From Anaerococcus pacaensis 9403502 (GTDB lineage Bacteria > Bacillota > Clostridia > Tissierellales > Peptoniphilaceae): 49,011 nucleotides of DNA. The stretch covers positions 11,978-60,988 of the forward strand of contig HG326664.1 of assembly GCA_000308255.3 (NCBI GenBank), written 5' to 3'. The translations under genes and the position numbers were made by a program. Shown in pieces: positions 16,090 to 24,607 of the stretch. The notes under the pieces are model-generated. The model did no database searches, was not told the origin of the DNA, and worked only from the letters and a program-made list of their open reading frames with translations. Each line of letters starts with the position of its first letter. Positions within the stretch are counted from its first letter, which is position 1.

Positions 16090-16160
16090 CTTAGGTAAAT
16101 ATAAGTATGAGATCCTTGCTCATGCTGTATTTATAAATTTGTGGAAAGGAGGACTGTGCT

Positions 16161-16388
16161 ATGTCAAAGAAGGTAGAAAACTGGAAAAAAGCTATTTATT
16201 CCAAGTCAGAAAATCTTGATAATCCAGCAGGAGATATTTTCCGTGAATTGTCCGATAGTGAACTTGATGGAATAATGGCAGGTGGAACAGCGAACACATA
16301 TTGTCATTGTTATTCAGGCAAACATTCTTGTGGTCGTGCTTGCACTATTACTTCAGAGTGCCCTATAGCAACAATTATTTGTTGCTAA
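16161..16388 (+). CDS. Class II lanthipeptide precursor (LanA), plantaricin C/mersacidin-like core
   Basis: 75 residues; ATG behind AAAGGAGG. Leader of 42 residues ending GDIFRELSDSELDGIMAGG, the double-glycine type cleaved by C39 proteases. The 33 residue core has seven Cys and eight Ser/Thr and ends CTITSECPIATIICC. CT(I/L)TSEC is the lipid II-binding ring of mersacidin, actagardine, plantaricin C and the alpha peptides of two-component lantibiotics; the ATxxxCC end resembles plantaricin C. The Cys/Ser-rich front part (YCHCYSGKHSCGRA) differs from those peptides and could form extra rings. Only one LanA is present, so a two-peptide system is unlikely here. Confidence 0.92.
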   Translation: MSKKVENWKKAIYSKSENLDNPAGDIFRELSDSELDGIMAGGTANTYCHCYSGKHSCGRACTITSECPIATIICC

Positions 16389-16415
16389 GACTTTTGTCGT
16401 AGGCAAGGAAGGGGG

Positions 16416-16446
16416 AGGTAGATACAATTGTGTCTGCCTTCTTTTT
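16416..16446 (+). terminator. Attenuator between lanA and lanM
   Basis: AGGTAGATAC-loop-GTGTCTGCCT, 10 pairs including two G-U, followed by TCTTTTT. Would hold most transcripts at lanA, giving precursor excess over LanM/LanT. Confidence 0.75.
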
Positions 16447-16469
16447 ATTAAGGAAATCAGGAGGTATTT

Positions 16470-19400
16470 ATGAGTTTTATAAATAGGTTTGAAAAAGGGG
16501 CATATTCATTTGAAAGAAAATATGTAAATAAGAATTTAACATCTAAAAATGAAGAGTTGACTGAAAAACGATTAGAATATTGGAAAAATTTTCTGAAGGA
16601 TGGCTTTGAAAATTACAGTAAATTCATGAATGAGAATTTGAATGGTGAATTTGATAATATCATCGAATTACTATCAGAAGAAAATTTTTCTGTAAAAAAA
16701 ACAAAAAACATTACGGATTGGTTTGATATGATTGAAGATTTAAAATCTGATATAGCAAAAGATATAAAGTTGCCAGATCTTCATATAAAAAATGAGAATA
16801 ATGAAAAAATAGCTCCTATTTTTTATAATTTCTATATACCTTTTTTGAAATTGGCATTATTTAGGCTAAATAGTCGAATTAATGACTTTAATATACCACA
16901 GAAAGTTGTAAATCAGTTTGTAATACAGTTATTGGAAAAACTAATCAATATTTCTTATAGAACTTTAATTTTAGAATTGAATGTAGCAAAAGAAGAAGGA
17001 AAGTTAAAGGGTGAGAATAAGGAAGAAAGATATAAGTATTTTAGTGAAAAATATGTTGAAGATAAGTTTTGGGAATACTTAGAAGAATATCCAGTAATGT
17101 TTAGGCTTATGTCGGAAACTATATATGACTGGATTGATAATACATTTGGATTTTTTGATAATTTTTATAGAGATATTGATGAATTAGTGAAAAGTTTTGG
17201 AGTTTCAAATGTGATTGAAAGTGTAGATTTGAGTGTTTCAGATTCGCACAATAATGGAAAATCAGTTGTGATAGTTCATACAGATAATGGAAAATCTGTC
17301 GTATATAAGCCACGTTCACTAAAGTTGGATAAAGTTTTTCAAGAAACAATAAAAACATTCAACCACCTTGTTGGGAGTGTGTTATATTCTATTGAGGTAA
17401 TAGATAAAGAAAATTATGGATGGAGTGAGTATATATCCCATAAGGCTTGTTCAGATGAAATAGAAGTTAGGGATTATTATGAAGAATTGGGTGAATTATT
17501 GTTTATACTGTATATACTGAGAGGCAATGATATTCACTATGAGAATATAATTGCTTATGGTAGCCATCCGGTTTTAATAGATTTGGAAACTATATTTCAT
17601 AATAAAGCGATGTATTCATCTATAGAAACTGCTTCTGATGAAATTTACGAAATGATGGAAAAATCTGTAAAAAGAGTAGGGATTCTCCCTAGCTTAGTGT
17701 GGGGGAAAGAAGGGAAAAGTGGCGTTGATATTAGTGCAATAACAAATGAAGATGATAAAGAAATTCCAATTGAAAGTGCAAGTATTTCAGGGATTTTAAC
17801 AGATGAAATGAAAATAAGTTATAGAACTTCTTTTCTTGAAAAGAAGAACAATAATCCATTCATAAAAGAAAAGACTATTGATTTATCAAAGTATAGGAAA
17901 AACTTGAAAAGTGGTTTCATGAATACTTATAAAAAAATATTACAAGACAACAGCAAAGGAAAACTTGTTGAGGAAATCGGGAAATATAAAAATCTATTTT
18001 CAAGACAAATAATGAGATCAACTCAGTTTTATTCATCTATGATTCAAGTGTCTTTTCACCCTGATTTTTTACGAAGTGCATTAGATAGGGAAATGCTATT
18101 TTCAAGGTTATGGATTCAGATGGATAAAGAAAATAAGTTAGAACGATTAGCTAATTTAGAATATATGTCTATGTTAAAAAATGATATTCCGATGTTTATT
18201 TCAAATATAACTTCTTGTGATATAGAAGATATTTATGGAACTCAGGTAGATGGCTTTTTCGTTCAAAATGCAATGAGTTTAGTTGAAAGTAACATAAAGA
18301 ATTTGAATGAAAAGGATATGTTGATACAATCATTGTTAATTTCTACTGCTTTGAATTATGATCCTAAGTATAATTTTACAGAGAATAAAGAAATAAAACA
18401 TGAGAAATTGGTTAAAGTTGATAAGAAATATGATTTAGAAGATGTAAAAAAAGATTATTTATATATTTCAGAGAAAATAGCTGATTTCTTGATAGAAAAT
18501 TCATTTGTTGGAAAATTAGATGATATTAGTTGGATTGATATGAATATCATAGGGGAAAAGACAAATGATTGGAATATGGTTCCGGTAAGTATGGATTTAT
18601 ATAGTGGAATTTCGGGCATATTAGTATACTTTATATTTTTATATAAAGAAACAAAGAAAGAAAAATATTTGCAAGTCATAAAACGTTGCTATAACAGTAT
18701 AAAAATATACAATCAGAGAAGAAAAGAGTTTGATGAAAATGGAGAAAAAATACTGTTCGGAGGATTTTCGGGAGAAACACCAATAATATATTCATTAGTT
18801 GTTTTAGAAGAACAATTAGGGTCAATGTTTGATTCAAATGAAATTGAGCTTATTAGAAATGAAATATTGCTAATGTGTGAAAGGAATATATCTAATGATA
18901 AGGATTATGATATTATAATTGGATCAGCAGGGGTAATTGCTATACTTTTAAAATACTATGAATTTAAATCTGAAGATTATATTTTAGACTTAGCAAAATC
19001 TTATGCAGAAAATATAATTAAAGGATATGTAAGCTTGAGTGAAAATAGTATTGCGTGGAAAGGTTCTTTTGCTAAATCTCCATTGGGAGGATTTGCACAT
19101 GGAACATCTGGAATAGCTTGGGCATTAGGAAAATTATATGAGTATGTAGAAGATAAAAGGTATGTAGATGTAATTGAAAAAGCATTATCATATGAAGATC
19201 TTCTTTATAAGGCAGATGTCAAAAATTGGTCAGATCAGAGAGAAACTGAGGATGGTATAAAGTATGATGATTTGGAAAATAATATTCCAGTGGCTTGGTG
19301 TCATGGAGCAAGTGGAATATTGTTAAGCAGACTATATTTATACAAAATGAATTTACCGATTGCAGCTGAACGAAAAAAGAAAATTTGGCTTGACATAAAC

Positions 19401-19697
19401 AACGCAGTTGAAACAAGTTTAAAATTTGGATTTGGAAGAAGTCATTGTCTTTGTCATGGAGATTTAGGCAATATAGAAATTTTAAATTTGGCAAGTGATA
19501 TACTTGGAAATTCGGAAATAAAGAATAAATGTGATATATATATGCAGTATATATTAAATGATTTAAAAGAGGGGATTTGGAAGTGCGGAATACCATATAA
19601 GTATTCGCCGGGAATGATGGTTGGATTATCTGGAATAGGGTATGGATTGTTGAAATTACGCAACCCTAATTTACCATCTATTTTGGTATTGGAATAG
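16470..19697 (+). CDS. lanM: Class II lanthipeptide synthetase LanM
   Basis: 1075 residues, normal LanM size; AGGAGG ribosome site. The N-terminal ~750 residues are the dehydratase (DUF4135) part with VVYKPRSLKLDKVF, NDIHYENIIAYG and LIDLETIFH, kinase-like motifs that phosphorylate and eliminate Ser/Thr. The C-terminal ~350 residues are the LanC-like cyclase with GFAHGTSGIAWALGK, AWCHGASGI and CLCHGDLGN, supplying the zinc ligands (Cys, Cys, His). It dehydrates the LanA core and closes (methyl)lanthionine rings in the cytoplasm. LanT starts 12 bases downstream. Confidence 0.95.
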   Translation: MSFINRFEKGAYSFERKYVNKNLTSKNEELTEKRLEYWKNFLKDGFENYSKFMNENLNGEFDNIIELLSEENFSVKKTKNITDWFDMIEDLKSDIAKDIKLPDLHIKNENNEKIAPIFYNFYIPFLKLALFRLNSRINDFNIPQKVVNQFVIQLLEKLINISYRTLILELNVAKEEGKLKGENKEERYKYFSEKYVEDKFWEYLEEYPVMFRLMSETIYDWIDNTFGFFDNFYRDIDELVKSFGVSNVIESVDLSVSDSHNNGKSVVIVHTDNGKSVVYKPRSLKLDKVFQETIKTFNHLVGSVLYSIEVIDKENYGWSEYISHKACSDEIEVRDYYEELGELLFILYILRGNDIHYENIIAYGSHPVLIDLETIFHNKAMYSSIETASDEIYEMMEKSVKRVGILPSLVWGKEGKSGVDISAITNEDDKEIPIESASISGILTDEMKISYRTSFLEKKNNNPFIKEKTIDLSKYRKNLKSGFMNTYKKILQDNSKGKLVEEIGKYKNLFSRQIMRSTQFYSSMIQVSFHPDFLRSALDREMLFSRLWIQMDKENKLERLANLEYMSMLKNDIPMFISNITSCDIEDIYGTQVDGFFVQNAMSLVESNIKNLNEKDMLIQSLLISTALNYDPKYNFTENKEIKHEKLVKVDKKYDLEDVKKDYLYISEKIADFLIENSFVGKLDDISWIDMNIIGEKTNDWNMVPVSMDLYSGISGILVYFIFLYKETKKEKYLQVIKRCYNSIKIYNQRRKEFDENGEKILFGGFSGETPIIYSLVVLEEQLGSMFDSNEIELIRNEILLMCERNISNDKDYDIIIGSAGVIAILLKYYEFKSEDYILDLAKSYAENIIKGYVSLSENSIAWKGSFAKSPLGGFAHGTSGIAWALGKLYEYVEDKRYVDVIEKALSYEDLLYKADVKNWSDQRETEDGIKYDDLENNIPVAWCHGASGILLSRLYLYKMNLPIAAERKKKIWLDINNAVETSLKFGFGRSHCLCHGDLGNIEILNLASDILGNSEIKNKCDIYMQYILNDLKEGIWKCGIPYKYSPGMMVGLSGIGYGLLKLRNPNLPSILVLE

Positions 19698-19708
19698 GAG
19701 AACATGTT

Positions 19709-21829
19709 TTGAAACATATAAGATTTATACAACAGCTTTCAGAAACTGGGTGTGGAATAGCAGCATTGGCTATGGTTTTACATTACTATGATTGTAAAAT
19801 ACATATAGCAGAATTGAGTAAAGAATCAAATATTTCAAGAGATGGAGTATCCATAAAGGAATTGATAAGGTTAGCAGATAATTATGGGCTAACAGGAAAA
19901 GCAGTAAGATTGAATTCTAATAAATTTATTAACTCAATTAATGATAAATTTCCGTGTATAGCTGTTGTAGAAAATAACCATTATGTAGTAATTGATAGTA
20001 TTAAAAAAGATAAAATCTTTTATATTGATCCTCAAGTAGGACAAATAAATTCAACAATTGATGAATTTAATGAAATTTTTTTAGGGGTAATAGTATTCTT
20101 TGAGAGGAACGATAGATTTAAAAAGAGAAAAAGTGACATAAGCAGATTTGATTTTTTGAAGATGGGGCTGATAGATCGTAGAATAGTTTCAACAGTGATA
20201 ATATTATCGATTATAGTCCAATTGTTTACTTTATTTACACCATGGATTACAAGATATATAATTGATGATGTTGTAGGTAAAAGTGTAAATTCAAATTTTT
20301 GGTTGCTAATTTCTGGCTCAATTATTTTTGTTATTGTATATGGATGCCTTTCGTTTATCAGGTTGAAGATTATAAATTTATTTGAAAAAAAATATGTTTC
20401 TTCATTAAAGAAAATAATAGTTGAAAAAGTTTTTAAACTGCCATTGAAGTTTTTCGATGTTCGTTCAGCAGGAGATATGGTTTCTCGTATAAATGGAATT
20501 GATTCATTGCAGCAAATCCTTACCAATGTAGTAACTTCGATATTTATTGATTTTACAACAATTGTTATAGTAGCTGTAGTTATGTTAAAAAGTTCAATCA
20601 TTTTGGCTGGCATAACATATTCTTTTGGGATAGTTTTGTGTGTATTTCTTATATTTTTTCTAAGAACAGTGGATAAGAGAAATGTAGATTCTATATTGAA
20701 AAGAGAAAAAGCTCAAAGCTATTTAATAGAAAGTTTCTCAAATGTTAGCATAATGAAAACTTTGGGAGTAAGTCAAGCTATAACTAATAAATGGAATGAG
20801 TATTATGATAAACAAATATATTCGGAATATAGGAGAGAAAATACACTTGGATTTTATCAGAGTTTTATGCTTTCTTACAGAATGTTACCAACATTTGTCA
20901 TTTTATTTGTTGGAAGTTTTTTAATAGGGCAAAATGAAATGACAGTTGGTGAAATGATGGCGTTTGTTGCGTTAGGAAATTTGTTTTTGAATCCACTTTC
21001 CGTTATTATTCAAAATATATTTGATTTTCAGTATTCTGCAACTATTATAGATAGATTAACAGAAATTGTTTATGAAGATGAAGAATTATTTTATGGGGAA
21101 GAAATTGCAGATTTTAGAAATTTAGAATTTAAAAATGTAAATTTTTCTTATGCTCAAAACAGCAGTGAAAAAACGATTAGTGATATTTCATTCACATTGA
21201 AAAAGGGCGAAATAATATCATTCGTAGGAAAGACGGGTTGTGGAAAAACTACTATAGTAAAGTTAATATTATCATTATATAATCCGGACACAGGTAATAT
21301 ATTTATTAATTCTAAAAGGATTAGTGACTATAATTTAAAATCATACAGAAATTTATTTGGTACTGTACTTCAAGATGAATTATTTTTTAATGATACCTTA
21401 CGGAATAACATTGATTTAACTAGAACGCACACGGATGAAGAAATTAAAGAAGCTATAAGTCTTGCGTGTCTTGATGATGATATTGGTGATATGCCATTTA
21501 AATTAAATACACAGATTGGAGATAATGGGTGTAATTTATCAGGAGGACAAAGACAACGATTAGCTATTGCCAGAGTGCTAATTGATAAACCTCAAATAGT
21601 GATTCTTGATGAGGGAACAAGTCAATTGGATGCAATAACTGAAAAAAAGATATTAAGTAGATTGAAAGAAAAAAACATATCTTTAATAACAATTACTCAT
21701 AGACTATCGACTGTTTCATCATCGGATAGAATATATTTTATGGAAAAGGGTCATATTATTGACAGCGGAAAATATGATGAATTGTGTGATAAAAATATGG
21801 AATGTAGGAAACTTTTTCAAGCACAATGA
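19709..21829 (+). CDS. lanT: LanT: C39 peptidase/ABC exporter
   Basis: 706 residues from TTG 19709, 8 bases after AGGAG; ATG 19704 is out of frame. The N-terminal C39 peptidase has QLSETGCGIAALAMVLHYY (catalytic Cys ~15), NHYVVIDS (His) and YIDPQVG (Asp). The exporter membrane domain (~160-440) has about six helices, and the ATPase has GKTGCGKTT, NLSGGQRQRLAIA and IVILDEGTSQLD. It removes the GG leader of LanA and exports the product. Last gene of the cassette; terminator follows. Confidence 0.94.
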   Translation: MKHIRFIQQLSETGCGIAALAMVLHYYDCKIHIAELSKESNISRDGVSIKELIRLADNYGLTGKAVRLNSNKFINSINDKFPCIAVVENNHYVVIDSIKKDKIFYIDPQVGQINSTIDEFNEIFLGVIVFFERNDRFKKRKSDISRFDFLKMGLIDRRIVSTVIILSIIVQLFTLFTPWITRYIIDDVVGKSVNSNFWLLISGSIIFVIVYGCLSFIRLKIINLFEKKYVSSLKKIIVEKVFKLPLKFFDVRSAGDMVSRINGIDSLQQILTNVVTSIFIDFTTIVIVAVVMLKSSIILAGITYSFGIVLCVFLIFFLRTVDKRNVDSILKREKAQSYLIESFSNVSIMKTLGVSQAITNKWNEYYDKQIYSEYRRENTLGFYQSFMLSYRMLPTFVILFVGSFLIGQNEMTVGEMMAFVALGNLFLNPLSVIIQNIFDFQYSATIIDRLTEIVYEDEELFYGEEIADFRNLEFKNVNFSYAQNSSEKTISDISFTLKKGEIISFVGKTGCGKTTIVKLILSLYNPDTGNIFINSKRISDYNLKSYRNLFGTVLQDELFFNDTLRNNIDLTRTHTDEEIKEAISLACLDDDIGDMPFKLNTQIGDNGCNLSGGQRQRLAIARVLIDKPQIVILDEGTSQLDAITEKKILSRLKEKNISLITITHRLSTVSSSDRIYFMEKGHIIDSGKYDELCDKNMECRKLFQAQ

Positions 21830-21851
21830 TAATTGTATAATTGATAAAAAT

Positions 21852-21897
21852 AAAGGCTAAATGTTGCATTAAAGAAAGTGTGATATTTAGCCTTTTG
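21852..21897 (+). terminator. Terminator ending lanthipeptide cassette
   Basis: AAAGGCTAAAT and ATTTAGCCTTT, a perfect 11 bp stem with a 22 base loop, then TTTTG. Confidence 0.8.
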
Positions 21898-21929
21898 TAT
21901 TTTATAAAATTTGAAAGGAGAATTTAAAG

Positions 21930-22824
21930 ATGAAAGAATTAGAAAAAGCAATTAAACAATTAAAAAAAAGAAAATAACAAAATTGAAAAGGCTCAAAACA
22001 GAGCAAAGCAACTTAATCAAAAGATAAATAAACTCAAAAGAAGTGCAGAAACTCAGAGAAAAATAAGGAAAGGCGGAGTGTTTGAAGCCTTTGAAAGAGA
22101 AATTACAGGCAGGCAAGAAGACACAAATAATGATTTAGTTTATGCCTTTTTAGACTATGTCTTATCAGATAACAGGAACAGAGAAAAGCTAAAGAAACTT
22201 ACGGAAATTCAAAAATGGAGTGTATATATTTCTGGTGATATTAAAAGACAAGATTATTTAGAAACAGCTCTTAAATGGGCAAGCAAAAATGATATTGAAA
22301 CATACATGGCTTCTCATAGGCATGACAAAGATATAGATCATCTTGAGAAATATTTTAACACTGTAATAAATTGGGTTTCTAAAACTTTTAAAGATGTTGA
22401 AAAATCAATGAAAGGTTTAGAATGGGGAAGATTATATGAAGATTATCATAAAAACCCATATGATCCGAACAAAATTTCAAACAGGATGCAAGAATTAATC
22501 GCTGATTATCAAGTTCAGGATGAAAAAGGGATTTATGAGTTTATACTTGGCGGCGAAAAGGATTATATTCTTTTAAATATAAGAGTGTTTGATGATAGAG
22601 TTAAAAAAATTGTTTATAAAAATCAAACAGATAACGCTAGAAAACTTGGGATATCTAATTGTCCTTTGTGTGCCGCCTCAACAAATAATAACAAGGAACG
22701 TATATATAAGCAGTCTGAAATGGAAGCTGACCATGTAACAGCATGGAGCAAAGGTGGAAATACTGATATAAGTAATTGTGAAATGTTATGTAAGACATAT
22801 AATAGGGCAAAAGGTAATAGATAA
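21930..22824 (+). pseudogene. Frameshifted DUF3847-like / HNH endonuclease chimera
   Basis: ATG 21930 follows GAAAGGAG but stops after 15 codons. A run of eight A (21962-21969) carries one base too many: with seven the frame continues as KENNKIEKAQNRAKQLNQ into the long frame starting near 22078. The first ~85 residues look like the coiled-coil DUF3847 proteins of mobilizable elements. The rest is an HNH endonuclease C-terminus (CPLC, then EADHVTAWSKGGNTDISN and MLCKTYNRAKGNR) of the sort fused to DUF262. Two unrelated gene ends thus appear joined. An A-run slippage or phase-variable state is possible, as is a sequencing error. Confidence 0.65.
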
Positions 22825-22846
22825 AATTAAAATATATGTACTAATG

Positions 22847-22881
22847 AGCGATTAGAAAAGTAAAATTCTAGTCGCTATTTT
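22847..22881 (+). terminator. Terminator after HNH frame
   Basis: AGCGATTAGAA-loop-TTCTAGTCGCT with one mismatch, then ATTTTC. Confidence 0.7.
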
Positions 22882-22909
22882 CATAACCAAATAAGTAGGA
22901 GATAAAGAA

Positions 22910-23188
22910 ATGACAAACACAAAAAGATTAACTCAAGTAAAAGATGAAATAGAAAACTTATTAGTAGAAAAGGAGAAATGTGAACTTAAACTTGAGCAAC
23001 TAAAAAATCAAGAAAAAAAGATATTAAAACAAGTCATAGCCAAGGAAAATAAAAAAGAAAGTATCCTAAAACAAATAAAGAAATACAAAGACCTATTCAA
23101 GAACAAGGATAAGACAAAAGAAAAAGTCAAAAGAAAAGTAAAAGAAAAAGTAAAACCAAACAAAAAAGATATGACCAGAGAAATCTAA
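22910..23188 (+). CDS. Small coiled-coil, Lys-rich mobility-region protein
   Basis: 92 residues; AGGAG ribosome site. Predicted coiled coil over most of its length (VKDEIENLLVEKEKCELKLE), then ESILKQIKKYKDLFKNKDK and a very basic repetitive end (KVKRKVKEKVK). ESILKQIKKYK resembles the SILGQIxxFK tails at the left end of the window. Probably a DNA- or relaxosome-associated accessory protein of the element; no catalytic motif. Confidence 0.5.
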   Translation: MTNTKRLTQVKDEIENLLVEKEKCELKLEQLKNQEKKILKQVIAKENKKESILKQIKKYKDLFKNKDKTKEKVKRKVKEKVKPNKKDMTREI

Positions 23189-23272
23189 GGGAGTAACGAA
23201 AAGTTACACCCTTAAATAACCATAATAACAAGACTTCCGAAAAGCAGAAGTCCAGAATTTCGATTATCGAAA
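23189..23272. other. Three consecutive stem-loops
   Basis: GTAAC-GAAAA-GTTAC framed by GGG/CCC (23189-23211), GACTTC-loop-GAAGTC (23232-23252), and TTTCGAT-T-ATCGAAA (23258-23272), all in the 102 base gap before the replisome-organizer relic. None has a T-run. They could be a single-strand origin, an oriT relic or a translational control element. Confidence 0.5.
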
Positions 23273-23290
23273 ATCAAGAAAGGAGCAGAT

Positions 23291-23511
23291 ATGGCAACAA
23301 ACAAAAGATATTATTGGATAAAATTAAAAGAAGAATTTTTCACAGACAAAAGGATAAAAAGATTAAGGAGAATATCGGGAGGAGATACCTACACGATAAT
23401 CTATCTTAACTTCTACTACTAAGCCTAAAAGATGAGGGCAAACTCTATTATGACGGAGTAGAAAGTGATTTTATAAAAGAGTTAGCACTAACCATAGATG
23501 AAACAGATAAG
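23291..23511 (+). pseudogene. Phage replisome organizer N-terminal fragment
   Basis: ATG behind AAAGGAG; MATNKRYYWIKLKEEFF, then KRIKRLRRISGGDTYTIIYL, the start of the phage_rep_org_N domain (winged helix). A frame change near 23420 adds stops in the first frame; the other frame continues LLSLKDEGKLYYDGVESDF and KELALTIDETDK and then runs straight into recombinase sequence at about 23511. Only the first ~75 residues of the gene remain. Confidence 0.75.
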
Positions 23512-24492
23512 TTGTTTTGTGGAGATTGTGGAGAAAAGTTATATAATTCAAGAGGAACAAATCATAAAGGAACAGGACATTGCAAAGAAGGTGTCAGGTA
23601 TGATAATTATATATGCTCAACCTATCAGAAGCATAGAAATGAATGCTCTGCACACTATATAAGAACAAAAGTAGTCAGGGAGCTTATTTTAGAATCCTTA
23701 AAAGATATAAGTAAATATATTGAGGATCATGAGGAAGAGTTTAAAAACATCGTTATATCTACTAGGCTTGAAGAAAGAGAGAAAAGTCAAAATGAACATA
23801 TAAAAAAATTAAAGACTGACAAAAATAGACTTGCTGTAATAGATAGGTTGTTTGTAAAACTTTATGAGGATAATGCAAGTGGCAGAATCAATGATGAAAC
23901 CTTTAATAAGATAGCTATTCAGTATACAGAGGAGCAAAACACCTTAAAAGATGAAATAGTTGCACTTGAGGAAGTAACGGAGAAGGTACAAAATGTTAGT
24001 GATAATACAGAACAGTTTATTAAAATCATTAAGAATTTTACTGATTTTTCTATACTTACAACCTCAATGATAAATCAACTGATAGATAAAATAGTAATCT
24101 ATCAAAAGCAAAAACTTAAAAGATATAAGTTTACCCAAAGAATAGATATATACTTTAACTTTATCGGTAGATTTGAAATGGGAAAAGATGATGAAATAAA
24201 GGAAGATACCTATGTAGAGGAAAAAGAAGATAAAAAGTATATTCATAAAAACAGTAGATTTTTACCAATAACAGAATATCTTAAAGGTCAAGATAGAGAA
24301 ATAGAGCTTGATTTTTCAAATGTGGAAGAACTTATAGGCAGAAAACTTTGTAAATCAGCAAGAAAATACCCTGGGTATTGGTATGCAAGTGATAACAGAC
24401 CTATGGGAAATGCTATTTACAATGCTGGATATGATATTGTAAAGGTAGATGTAAAAAAAGAAACAATAAAACTTATAAATTATGACAAGTAA
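23512..24492 (+). pseudogene. C-terminal part of a large serine recombinase, fused to the fragment upstream
   Basis: Begins abruptly inside the recombinase zinc ribbon: LFCGDCGEKLYNSRG, then HCKEGVRYDNYICSTYQKH and CSAHYIR. A long coiled coil follows (~residues 60-150), then a DUF4368-like end (MINQLIDKIVIYQKQ, RIDIYFNF). The last ~85 residues (FLPITEYL, LIGRKLCKSARKYPGYW, GYDIVKVD) resemble the DUF7662 DNA-binding-like domain. The catalytic resolvase domain with its serine is absent, so it cannot recombine DNA. It is in frame with the replisome organizer remnant, marking a deletion joint. Confidence 0.8.
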
Positions 24493-24509
24493 CATATAGA
24501 TGTGATTAG

Positions 24510-24546
24510 AGGTAACTACTCCCAAAATGGTGGTTACCTTTTTTAT
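24510..24546 (+). terminator. Terminator after recombinase remnant
   Basis: AGGTAAC...GTTACCT stem with TTTTTTAT tail; 17 bases after the stop. Confidence 0.8.
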
Positions 24547-24607
24547 TTGGCAATATTTGAAAAACTTTGTTGACAAATATCAACCGAACCTGACTTTTCC
24601 TATTTTT

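Noticed and set aside
16161..16388. Two-component lantibiotic
   Set aside because: Only one precursor and one LanM are present, although the ring motif also occurs in alpha peptides.
17119..17358. Minus-strand frames inside lanM, lanT and the NRPS genes
   Set aside because: Low-complexity Phe/Leu/Tyr-rich shadows of AT-rich coding sequence, without ribosome sites.
21962..21969. Programmed ribosomal frameshift in the HNH gene
   Set aside because: The required shift is +1, while A-runs usually promote -1; decay, slippage or sequencing error is simpler.
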